Source of the DNA: CAYWMP01 sp964459445
GTDB lineage: Bacteria > Desulfobacterota > DSM-4660 > Desulfatiglandales > HGW-15
Length of the DNA: 11,321 nucleotides
Direction of reading: 5' to 3'
Assembly: GCA_964459445.1 (NCBI GenBank)
Contig: CAYWMP010000188.1
Span: forward strand, 1-11,321
Shown piece by piece: positions 1 to 6,553 of the stretch (positions within the stretch are counted from its first letter, which is position 1; each line of letters starts with the position of its first letter). The translations under genes were made by a program, and so were the position numbers. A model generated the notes under the pieces. That model had not been told where the DNA came from, ran no database searches, and was given only the letters and a program-made list of their open reading frames with translations.

Positions 1-80
1 AGCCCCTTGAATTAAAGCCATTTCGGAAAGTCTATGTCAGGATATCTGAAGTTAGACACTCTTCCGCTCGTCGGTTTGAG

Positions 81-92
81 GCGAAGCTTCGC
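81..92. repeat. 12-base palindrome downstream of the DUF362 gene
   Basis: GCGAAGCTTCGC is a perfect palindrome 10 bases past the DUF362 stop on the minus strand. It has no adjoining T-run in that direction, so it is at most a weak or factor-dependent terminator element. The remaining bases 1-80 show no gene. Confidence 0.4.
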
Positions 93-101
93 TAATGGGG
101 T

Positions 102-1190
102 TTAAGCCTCTATTATCCCGCCTCCAGCGGGTAGGTCGTCGGCCTTGTAGCCGAAATCCTCAAGCATTCGGCGGGTTGCTTTCATATTGGGTTCCCAGCC
201 CATTCTCTCCCCTCTGAACCTGGTTGCGACCTGATAGTCCACAATAGGTGCGAATGCCCCCATTGCGATGAAATTCGGTTGTGCAGAAGGGTTGCCGCCG
301 GGGCCGTCGTTGCTTGCCCAAAGGGCATCCACAATACAGAGTTGCTGCCGGGGGTAAAGGACCTTGCCTGTTCGTTTGTCTATCGGTCCAAGGATTTCCG
401 TGGTTTTGTTGATTGCCATGAGATAATCCTGACTCCCGAAAAAATGGGCATGCATGGGTGAGAAGGTGCCGAGATGATTTTTCATGGTCATGGTGAATCC
501 GCCGAATCTTCCGCTATGTCCCTTGCACATACTGATATTGACAAGAATGTCCACAGTTTCATCGGCCAGATGTCTTACGCACTTCGTTTCACCCTTGCCG
601 TCCTTCCATGGCTCTGGAATGGATATTGCTGTACTCGGGCCGCCCCATTTGTTCTCAATTTTTGTACCCTTGGGGAGCCCCTTAAAGGGCGTGTCCCTTC
701 TCATGTTTCCTCCATGAACCCCATCGTAGATATGGATATTTGAAGGTTTTACGCCCAAGCTGTTCAGGGTCTGGCACACCTTGGCCATCACAGCGCTCCG
801 GGTGTGTTGTTGTGAGATGTTATTGGTTTTTATCGCGACAACCGTGTCTGGCCATGATTTCCGGGGAGGCTTGATGAAGATGGCTTGCCATGCCTCCTGT
901 GGCCGACTCGTATTTGCCAGAGCAGAGGCCAGCTTGTCCATGTTTTCCCATACCTTTTCTTTCACGACAATTCTGTCCTGATTCTCCCAATAGGTATTTG
1001 GTTTCTCTTCACTCGTCATGGCCGAATCGGTAATTCCTGCGACCCGTAAATTATCGATATTGGGATGCACGGTCGTTCGGGGTTCCCAGGCCGCCCTGGC
1101 CCTCGGGATAAATATCATGGGAGAGGTCGATAGGGCGGCACCGGTGATGACCGCCTTTTTCATGAATTGTCTTCTAGTAATTTTGGGCAT
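102..1190 (-). CDS. Tat-exported DUF362 domain protein
   Basis: This encodes 362 residues, starting at the ATG whose complement lies at 1188-1190. An AAGGAG box sits 7 bases upstream (1198-1203). The frame stays open to a TTG at 1241, but that start would add 17 residues ahead of the signal and has no comparable ribosome site. The N terminus is a twin-arginine signal: TRRQFMKK at residues 5-12, a hydrophobic stretch, then ARA before a cleavage site near residue 33. The mature part shows DUF362 hallmarks: IKTN near 120-123, MKNHLG at 236-241 and IVDAL near 286-290. The four cysteines (139, 204, 222, 285) are isolated, so there is no ferredoxin-type cluster motif, unlike DUF362 proteins carrying a 4Fe-4S domain. 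The function of the family is not settled. Export in folded form suggests a periplasmic role, possibly with a cofactor. It is transcribed away from the CoA-transferase gene and appears to be a single-gene unit. Confidence 0.93.
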   Translation of the reverse strand: MPKITRRQFMKKAVITGAALSTSPMIFIPRARAAWEPRTTVHPNIDNLRVAGITDSAMTSEEKPNTYWENQDRIVVKEKVWENMDKLASALANTSRPQEAWQAIFIKPPRKSWPDTVVAIKTNNISQQHTRSAVMAKVCQTLNSLGVKPSNIHIYDGVHGGNMRRDTPFKGLPKGTKIENKWGGPSTAISIPEPWKDGKGETKCVRHLADETVDILVNISMCKGHSGRFGGFTMTMKNHLGTFSPMHAHFFGSQDYLMAINKTTEILGPIDKRTGKVLYPRQQLCIVDALWASNDGPGGNPSAQPNFIAMGAFAPIVDYQVATRFRGERMGWEPNMKATRRMLEDFGYKADDLPAGGGIIEA

Positions 1191-1197
1191 GACACAG

Positions 1198-1203
1198 CTC
1201 CTT
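1198..1203 (-). promoter_or_regulatory. Ribosome binding site of the DUF362 gene
   Basis: On the minus strand the sequence reads AAGGAG with a 7-base spacer to ATG. This decides the start at 1190 over the upstream in-frame TTG at 1241. Confidence 0.85.
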
Positions 1204-1222
1204 AAACAAGAATTCTTTATCT

Positions 1223-1244
1223 CAATTGAATCAAATTTCAATTG
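1223..1244. promoter_or_regulatory. Inverted repeat, candidate operator upstream of the DUF362 gene
   Basis: Two perfect 8-base arms, CAATTGAA and TTCAATTG, flank a 6-base spacer. The repeat lies 33-54 bases upstream of the DUF362 start, in the 5' leader or core promoter region. Size and symmetry fit a dimeric regulator site, though the arms are AT-rich and such repeats can arise by chance. No clear -35/-10 pair could be assigned on the minus strand here. Confidence 0.4.
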
Positions 1245-1646
1245 GGTTGTTGTCAGTTATCAGTTAATCGTCTCTAGAAGCCTGAAGAGGCCTCCTCATC
1301 CTTATTCAGAATCGAGTATCAAGTAACCAGTATCATTCAGCACATTTCAGAAACTTGGTAGCCGAAGAAAACGAAGAAAATATTTAGATTTCAGCCTATA
1401 TCTCAGTATAGTATAGCACGTGAAAGGGTATTTTTGGATTCAAATATTTTCCATGTCATGTTTTACTAGCTTGGGGGAACTCAGTATTATGGGAACTTGT
1501 TCAAGCGTTTTGAAAGGATTGAACCAAATTGTTAAGTGCTTACTTTAGTAGGGGTCTACAGATAGTGCTGGAGCGTCCCACTGTCTGGCATATATGATAA
1601 ATCACTCTAAAAGGAAAAACAGAGGGGACAGGGTTGTTTCAAAGAA
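1245..1646. other. Intergenic region between divergent genes, with short direct repeats
   Basis: No convincing gene is seen in these 400 bases. TCAGTTA occurs twice in tandem (1253-1266), and AGTATCA occurs twice 14 bases apart (1315-1321 and 1329-1335). The middle part (about 1370-1610) is AT-rich, as expected for promoters of both flanking genes. TATAGT at 1407-1412 and TATGAT at 1593-1598 could be -10 elements, but neither has a good -35 partner. In-frame TAA at 1608-1610 prevents the CoA-transferase frame from extending into this region. Confidence 0.6.
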
Positions 1647-3518
1647 ATGAAAGATCGCATTGATAAGAGCTGGAAAAAGCAGGTCGTTTCGCCCGACAAG
1701 GTTCTTGAAAAAATCGAACCCGGGATGAGCATCTATCTGGGCACCGGAGTGGCTGAACCCCGAACTCTGGTCAAACATCTTATGGCTTCCAAGGCCCTGA
1801 ATCTCCAGGATTTGGAATTGATCCAATTGGTGAGCTTCGGAGATGCGATTTCCCCTGAAGTCTTGGATACGCAGAAGTACCGGCTTAAGACCTTTTTTTC
1901 GGGTTGGGTGGCAAGCGAGGCCATTACCGCCGGCCGTGTGGATCTCATCCCCAGTCGTTTCTCGAGGATTCCTCGACTCATCGAATCCCGCCTGATCTCA
2001 ATAGACGCGGCATTTGTCCAGATTACGCCACCCAACGAAGCCGGATATTGCAGCCTGGGGGTTGCGGTCGATGCTGCGCGTCAGGCCATGGAACAAGCGT
2101 CTCTGGTGGTGGGAGAGATCAATACACACACGCCCCAGACCTTTGGGGATACCTTTGTCCCTATAGGTGAGTTCGATATGCTTGTGCGGTCAGAAGATAG
2201 GCCCATTTATTTCCCTCGTGCTCCTGTTGATGAAATCATCGACAGAGTGGCCGCAAATGTGGCCTCCGTCATCGAAGACGGGTGCTGCTTCGCTTTTTCC
2301 CTAGGGCCCCTCTATGAGGCCTTGAGTACACACCTTTCTCAAAAACACCACCTCGGTATACATTCCCCCTTTTTCACCGATGCCTTGATGGATCTTGTCA
2401 AAAGCGGTGCCGTGACGAATCGAAGAAAGGCCCTTTGGCCGGGCAAATCTGTGGCATCTTACGCCTTTGGGACTCCGGAACTGTTTTCATGGCTGGACAG
2501 AAATCCGCTTGTAGAATTCCAGGGGATCGAGAAGGTATGCGCTCCCACCCAGATAGGCCGCAATCCCAGATTAGTGGCCGTATTCCCCGCCCGGAAAGTC
2601 GATTTATCGGGCCGTATCGCACTTCATATCGGCAAGGGAAATGCATCAGCAGGGCCGGGTGAAGCCATGGACTTTTTCAATGGAGCAGAGCTTTCAAAGG
2701 GTGGCCTGACCATTTTTGCCCTTCCCAGCCGCAATCTGAAGCGCTGGGCCAATATCAAGCTATCTGTCCAGAGATTGCCTAATCAATTCACCCTTCGCGA
2801 GTCCGTGGATATGGTGGTCACGGAATATGGCGTTGCCAACCTCAGAGGCCGGACCATAAGGGAACGAGCCCAGGCCTTGATCGACATCGCGCACCCAGAA
2901 GACCGTCTAAAGCTTGTAGAACAGGGCAAAAGGGAGAAAATCCTTTATGAAGATCAGATTTTCTTGGCTGATTGCGCCCACCTCTACCCTGATAAAATCA
3001 GCACGAAACAGACCTTCAAGGGGGATGTCCAGGTCCGTTTCAGGGTCATCAAGCCGTCGGATGAGGAAGAAATGCGCAGGCTATTTTACAGGTTTTCCGA
3101 AGAAGCCGTCTATTATCGGTATTTTAGCCCGATAAAAACCATTCCCCATTCCAAGATGCAGGAATACGTCAACGTGGATTGTAACAAGGTGCTGTCCATC
3201 GTTGGCCTGGTCGGGGAACCCGGCGAGGGGCACATCATTGCAGAAGCAAGATTTGTCCGCGATCAACACCGCCCCTATGCGGATATCGCCTTTGTCGTTG
3301 ATGAAGAATACCAGGGGCTCGGCATAGCCGCTTACCTGTACAAAATGCTTGTACGACTTGCGAGGGAACGGGGAGTTCAGGGTTTTACGGCCGATGTGCT
3401 TACCTCAAACAAGGCCATGATGAAAGTCTTTGAAAAAGGGGATTTGCCGGTAAATGCCCAGTTGGATGGAAGCTCGCTGCAATTGTCCATACCCTTTAAA
3501 GAGCAGCCTTCCAGATGA
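1647..3518 (+). CDS. Acetyl-CoA hydrolase/CoA-transferase family protein fused to GNAT acetyltransferase
   Basis: This 623-residue protein has two domains. Residues about 10-450 match the acetyl-CoA hydrolase/4-hydroxybutyrate CoA-transferase family: NEAGYCSLG at 130-138, LGIHS then FTDALMDLV around 236-251, SGAVTNRRK at 253-261, GKGNASAGPGEAMDFF at 329-344 and VVTEYGVANLRG at 390-401. Residues about 463-605 form a GNAT domain with acetyl-CoA-binding motif A, YQGLGIAA, at 555-562. Typical stand-alone CoA-transferases are about 430-450 residues, so the GNAT part is an added C-terminal module. In characterised CoA-transferases of this family the catalytic glutamate lies in an HSE/HTE-M-F-S-D context (Glu238 in the 4-hydroxybutyrate enzyme). 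Here the aligned position is Pro241, so classical ping-pong CoA transfer through a glutamyl-CoA thioester is doubtful. It may be an acyl-CoA-responsive or protein-acylating enzyme, but that is inference. The start is the first ATG after an in-frame TAA at 1608; its ribosome site is weak. It is probably cytoplasmic and a separate unit from the downstream operon. Confidence 0.93.
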   Translation: MKDRIDKSWKKQVVSPDKVLEKIEPGMSIYLGTGVAEPRTLVKHLMASKALNLQDLELIQLVSFGDAISPEVLDTQKYRLKTFFSGWVASEAITAGRVDLIPSRFSRIPRLIESRLISIDAAFVQITPPNEAGYCSLGVAVDAARQAMEQASLVVGEINTHTPQTFGDTFVPIGEFDMLVRSEDRPIYFPRAPVDEIIDRVAANVASVIEDGCCFAFSLGPLYEALSTHLSQKHHLGIHSPFFTDALMDLVKSGAVTNRRKALWPGKSVASYAFGTPELFSWLDRNPLVEFQGIEKVCAPTQIGRNPRLVAVFPARKVDLSGRIALHIGKGNASAGPGEAMDFFNGAELSKGGLTIFALPSRNLKRWANIKLSVQRLPNQFTLRESVDMVVTEYGVANLRGRTIRERAQALIDIAHPEDRLKLVEQGKREKILYEDQIFLADCAHLYPDKISTKQTFKGDVQVRFRVIKPSDEEEMRRLFYRFSEEAVYYRYFSPIKTIPHSKMQEYVNVDCNKVLSIVGLVGEPGEGHIIAEARFVRDQHRPYADIAFVVDEEYQGLGIAAYLYKMLVRLARERGVQGFTADVLTSNKAMMKVFEKGDLPVNAQLDGSSLQLSIPFKEQPSR

Positions 3519-3531
3519 TAACCATTGTCTC

Positions 3532-3560
3532 TTGACACTCAGCACCAATTCCCATATACT
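3532..3560 (+). promoter_or_regulatory. Sigma-70 promoter of the transporter operon
   Basis: TTGACA (3532-3537) is followed after exactly 17 bases by TATACT (3555-3560). This is a perfect -35 with a five-of-six -10 and optimal spacing. Transcription should begin near 3567, giving a leader of about 75 bases before the binding-protein start. The promoter begins 14 bases after the stop of the CoA-transferase/GNAT gene, so the importer genes can be transcribed independently of it. Confidence 0.82.
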
Positions 3561-3624
3561 CGAACAAGTAAGATTCGTTTGCTTCCAAGAATAACTGCCC
3601 GTTTTTAGATAACCCAAATTTGAT

Positions 3625-3633
3625 AGGAGGGAG
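3625..3633 (+). promoter_or_regulatory. Strong ribosome binding site of the binding-protein gene
   Basis: AGGAGGGAG lies 8-16 bases before the ATG at 3642. It is the strongest ribosome site in the presumed operon and fits the need for excess binding protein. Confidence 0.8.
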
Positions 3634-3641
3634 AAAAATCC

Positions 3642-4835
3642 ATGAGGAAAAAGTACGTCTGGATGTTGTTGTTCGTGGCAATGTTTGTTTCATTGGCAAT
3701 CTTAAACCCACTCAGCGCTGCGGCAAAAGACAAGGCATTCACTTTTGGTATGCTCTTGGTAGGCCCCTATAACGACAGGGGATGGAGCCAGGCCCACTAT
3801 GACGCAGGGAAATACATCGAAAAGATGGCACCCGGCGCAAAAATGATCTATATCGACAAGGTCAATCCGGCTGACAGGCCGGGCATTACCGTTCCGCAAT
3901 TGGTGGACGACTTGGTGTCAAAAGGTGCAAAACTGATCATCGCCAATTCCGACGATATGAAAGACGGCACACGGGAAGCGGCCCTTCAACATCCCAACAT
4001 CTATTTCATTCATGTCTCAGGCGACGATGTGTGGACCGGGAAGGCTTCCAAGAACCTGTCGAACATTATGGGACGAATGGAGTACGGCAAAATGATGGCC
4101 GGTTTTGTCGCCGCTCTCACTACAAAGACTGGGAAAATCGGTTACCTTGGCCCCCTAATCAATGAGGAAACGCGTCGTTTGGTTGCAGCTTGTTACCTGG
4201 GTGCACGATATGCATGGGAGAACGTTCTAAACAAGAATCCGAAGGACCTAAAATTCAAGGTAACCTGGATTGGATTCTGGTTCAATATCCCAGGCGTTAC
4301 GGCCGACCCGACGCAGGTAACCCAGAGTTTTTACAACACGGGTCATGATGTGGTTATATCGGGTATCGATACAACGGAGGCCTTGGTTGTAGCACGGCAA
4401 AAAAAGCAGGAAGGAAAGACAGTATGGGCCGTTCCATACGATTACGAGGGCGCATGCGAGGGCGCTGAAGAAGTTTGCCTGGGCGTTCCCTATTTCAATT
4501 GGGGGCCGGGATATCTGCATTTCATCCAATCCATTATAAAAGGGAATTGGAAACAGGAATCTCTATGGCTGGGCCCAGACTGGAAAGATATCAACAATCA
4601 CAACACGAGCTACGTGGGATTTTTGCCGGGAGCAGCACTTTCAAAGTCGAATAATGAAGCGTTGAATGGCTTCATCGAAGCCCTAGCATCGGGAAAAACC
4701 AAACTATTCAAGGGCCCACTTGATTACCAGGACGGAACCCCCTTCTTAAAGGATGGTGAAATGGCCACGGATAAGCAGATTTGGTACATGAGCCAGCTCT
4801 TGAAGGGAATCGAAGGACCTAGCAAGGCGGAATAA
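3642..4835 (+). CDS. BMP-family ABC transporter substrate-binding protein (nucleoside-type)
   Basis: This 397-residue protein is a periplasmic solute receptor of the BMP (basic membrane protein/PnrA-like) family. Residues 1-28 form a Sec signal: MRKK, a hydrophobic core, then SAAA before KD. There is no lipobox cysteine, so it is probably a soluble periplasmic protein, unlike the lipoproteins of Gram-positive bacteria and spirochaetes. The family N-terminal motif follows: FTFGMLLVGPYNDRGWSQAHYDAG at about 33-56 (compare GxxDxxWNxAHY in relatives). Other landmarks are the IIANSDD segment, GRMEYGKMMAGFVAALTTKTGKIGYLG and GHDVVISGIDTTEAL. Known BMP receptors of this architecture bind purine nucleosides or related nucleosides. 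The ligand here is inferred only from family and from the downstream ATPase and two permeases. It is the first gene after the promoter at 3532-3560, with the strongest ribosome site. It is followed by a structured 258-base spacer. Confidence 0.93.
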   Translation: MRKKYVWMLLFVAMFVSLAILNPLSAAAKDKAFTFGMLLVGPYNDRGWSQAHYDAGKYIEKMAPGAKMIYIDKVNPADRPGITVPQLVDDLVSKGAKLIIANSDDMKDGTREAALQHPNIYFIHVSGDDVWTGKASKNLSNIMGRMEYGKMMAGFVAALTTKTGKIGYLGPLINEETRRLVAACYLGARYAWENVLNKNPKDLKFKVTWIGFWFNIPGVTADPTQVTQSFYNTGHDVVISGIDTTEALVVARQKKQEGKTVWAVPYDYEGACEGAEEVCLGVPYFNWGPGYLHFIQSIIKGNWKQESLWLGPDWKDINNHNTSYVGFLPGAALSKSNNEALNGFIEALASGKTKLFKGPLDYQDGTPFLKDGEMATDKQIWYMSQLLKGIEGPSKAE

Positions 4836-4855
4836 TAGACCCGTAGGCCATACTC

Positions 4856-4927
4856 ATGCTGGATGCGCGATATCGGATTATTGGGTAAATAAAACCCGTG
4901 AACTAATCGGTATCAAGCATCCAGTGT
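4856..4927 (+). repeat. Long imperfect hairpin after the binding-protein gene
   Basis: Bases 4856-4876 can pair with 4907-4927. This gives a 21-position stem with two internal mismatches (4867 and 4868 opposite A) and several G-U pairs. The loop holds a second small stem, GGGT (4883-4886) with ACCC (4894-4897). The right arm, GTATCAAGCATCCAGT (4910-4925), matches GTATCAAGTAACCAGT at 1316-1331 in 14 of 16 bases, so the arm belongs to a dispersed short repeat. There is no T-run after it, so it is not a standard terminator. A role in 3'-end protection of the binding-protein mRNA is an inference. Confidence 0.5.
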
Positions 4928-4979
4928 TGTTTTTACATCCGGTCTGTACCCCGAACTGCGCATTTTGGATCTTGCATCC

Positions 4980-5012
4980 CCCAGCACTTTCAATAGAAAA
5001 GAAAGGGCTGGG
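4980..5012 (+). promoter_or_regulatory. Strong stem-loop in the spacer before the ATPase gene
   Basis: CCCAGC (4980-4985) pairs with GCTGGG (5007-5012), and CTTTC (4987-4991) pairs with GAAAG (5001-5005). One A-G mismatch separates the two helices and the loop is 9 bases. There are 11 Watson-Crick pairs in all. No T-tract follows, so intrinsic termination is unlikely. It could act as an mRNA-processing or stabilising element between the binding-protein and ATPase genes. Confidence 0.6.
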
Positions 5013-5030
5013 TCCTGAATCCCTGTTTCC

Positions 5031-5046
5031 ATGCAGCATGCTGCAT
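5031..5046. promoter_or_regulatory. Perfect 16-base palindrome upstream of the ATPase gene
   Basis: ATGCAGCATGCTGCAT is a perfect palindrome with no spacer, 47 bases before the ATPase start. It could be a dimeric regulator site or the end of a structured leader. No good promoter was seen next to it, so its function is open. Confidence 0.5.
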
Positions 5047-5093
5047 AGAACATCAACCCACTAGTTTCTTTCTGGGGACAGCATACAATTCCC

Positions 5094-6551
5094 ATGCATA
5101 TAGCCCTCCAAGACATTCATAAACACTACGGCGACCTGCATGCCAATGACGGGATCCATATGGAGATCGGCGAGGGGTCCATTCATGCCATCCTTGGGGA
5201 GAACGGGGCGGGTAAAAGCACCCTGATGAAAGTCCTTGCGGGGTATATAAGAAAGACAAAGGGTACGATCCTCCTAAACAACGAACCCATCGAATTTGAA
5301 GGGCCGGCCCATGCAAGCAGGTTGGGGATCGGCATGCTCTATCAAGACCCCCTCGATTTTCCTCAACTCTCTGTTTTGGAAAACTTCATCATGGGAAGGG
5401 TTCAAGGATTTTCACGAAACGAGACAACCTATAGAAAGCAGTTGGAAGCCTCGGCACGGGACCTTGGTTTCCATCTCAATCCGGACCGTCTGGTCCGGTA
5501 CTTGACCGTCGGCGAGCGTCAGCAACTGGAACTCCTCAGGCTTTTGGCCCTGGGAATCGAGGTCCTGATCTTGGATGAGCCGACAACAGGCATATCGAAC
5601 CTTCAGAAAGGGATCCTTTTTAAGGCCTTACGCAAATTGGCAGATCAGAAGAAAAGCGTATTGTTGGTGTCCCATAAATTGGAGGACGTGGAAGCCCTCT
5701 GCGATAGGGTAGCGGTGCTGAGGCAAGGAAAAATCGTGGGGGAGATGGATCAACCCTTGAATCGAGAAATGCTTCTTGAATGGATGTTCGGAAGCCCGCC
5801 CTCCTCACTCGAATGTGTTGAAATGGAACCCGGCGCCATCATTTTCTCCATGAAAGGGATTTCAGCCATAGGAGGAAGGGCCGGGTTGAGAGATTGCACC
5901 GTAACCGTCAGACAGGGAGAAGTCATCGGGCTCGCCGGTCTCGAAGGGAGCGGTCAGGGCCTGTTTCTTCGCCTGGCCGCCGGCCTCGGTTCGCCCACAA
6001 AGGGTGAGATTAAAATTAAAGAAAAGGTGATGACAGGACTGAATCATCATCGTTACAAAGGGCATGGCGTTACTTTTCTCCCAACAGCCCGGCTTGAAGA
6101 GGGATTGATTCCAGGACTCACCATCACCGAGCATATAGCACTGCAGCCCGGAAAGGGACTGCTTATTCCTTGGTCTGAATCCCGGAAAGTTGCAAAGGAA
6201 AAAATCGATCGGTTTCGCATCGTAGGGAAACCTTCGGTTCCCGTCGAATCCCTATCCGGCGGTAATCAACAGCGCCTTCTATTGGCCCTCGTACCTGCCA
6301 ACCCGGAGCTTTTGCTTTTGGAGAATCCCACAAGGGGCTTGGACATGGAATCGGTTCAGTGGGTGTGGACTCAATTAATGGATTACGCTGCCAAGGGCGC
6401 CACCATTGTCTTTTCATCTTCTGAACTGGAGGAAATATTGGATGTGGCGAATCGGGTCCTCGTATTCTTTAACGGTGATGTGGTGAAGGATGTCAGGACC
6501 TGCGACATTACCTTGAATGAACTCGGGCAGGCTATCGCAGGGGTTGTTTGA
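5094..6551 (+). CDS. Double ABC ATPase of a BMP/Nup-type importer
   Basis: This 485-residue protein holds two nucleotide-binding domains in tandem, as in RbsA/NupO-like sugar and nucleoside importers. Domain 1 is complete: Walker A GENGAGKS (35-42), Q-loop YQDP (Gln84), signature LTVGERQQ (137-144), Walker B VLILDEP (157-163) and switch His194 in VSHK. Domain 2 is degenerate in ATP-hydrolysis residues: Walker A reads GLEGSGQG (282-289) without the GKS/T, Walker B reads LLLLENP (406-412) with Asn in place of the catalytic Glu, and the switch histidine is Ser (SSSELEE, 441-447). It keeps an intact LSGGNQQR signature (387-394). One active composite site is expected, as usual for this family. The start at 5094 fits the family N terminus (HKHYGDLHANDGI at 9-21), but the ribosome site is poor: GGGGA lies 17 bases upstream. 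The stop overlaps the region of the next start. Confidence 0.94.
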   Translation: MHIALQDIHKHYGDLHANDGIHMEIGEGSIHAILGENGAGKSTLMKVLAGYIRKTKGTILLNNEPIEFEGPAHASRLGIGMLYQDPLDFPQLSVLENFIMGRVQGFSRNETTYRKQLEASARDLGFHLNPDRLVRYLTVGERQQLELLRLLALGIEVLILDEPTTGISNLQKGILFKALRKLADQKKSVLLVSHKLEDVEALCDRVAVLRQGKIVGEMDQPLNREMLLEWMFGSPPSSLECVEMEPGAIIFSMKGISAIGGRAGLRDCTVTVRQGEVIGLAGLEGSGQGLFLRLAAGLGSPTKGEIKIKEKVMTGLNHHRYKGHGVTFLPTARLEEGLIPGLTITEHIALQPGKGLLIPWSESRKVAKEKIDRFRIVGKPSVPVESLSGGNQQRLLLALVPANPELLLLENPTRGLDMESVQWVWTQLMDYAAKGATIVFSSSELEEILDVANRVLVFFNGDVVKDVRTCDITLNELGQAIAGVV

Positions 6552-6553
6552 GA

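Noticed and set aside
279..981. Several plus-strand open frames of 60-89 codons
   Set aside because: All are antisense to the DUF362 gene, whose Tat signal, motifs and ribosome site are clear.
1191..1241. Longer start of the DUF362 protein at TTG 1241
   Set aside because: It would place 17 residues before the twin-arginine signal, while ATG 1190 has an AAGGAG box at ideal spacing.
1404..1415. TATAGT as a -10 promoter element for the CoA-transferase gene
   Set aside because: The hexamer 17 bases upstream (TTAGAT) is a poor -35, and the site is more than 200 bases from the start, so it was not listed as a promoter.
3519..3641. Riboswitch in the leader of the binding-protein gene
   Set aside because: The leader after the predicted start point is only about 75 bases and shows no purine-riboswitch core or other recognisable aptamer.
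4980..5012. Intrinsic terminator after the binding-protein gene
   Set aside because: The stem is strong but no T-run follows it, so standard Rho-independent termination is not supported.
6359..6450. ATPase domain 2 decay as evidence of a pseudogene
   Set aside because: Changes in Walker B and the switch residue, and the GSGQ form of Walker A, are normal in the second domain of this importer family; the frame is intact.
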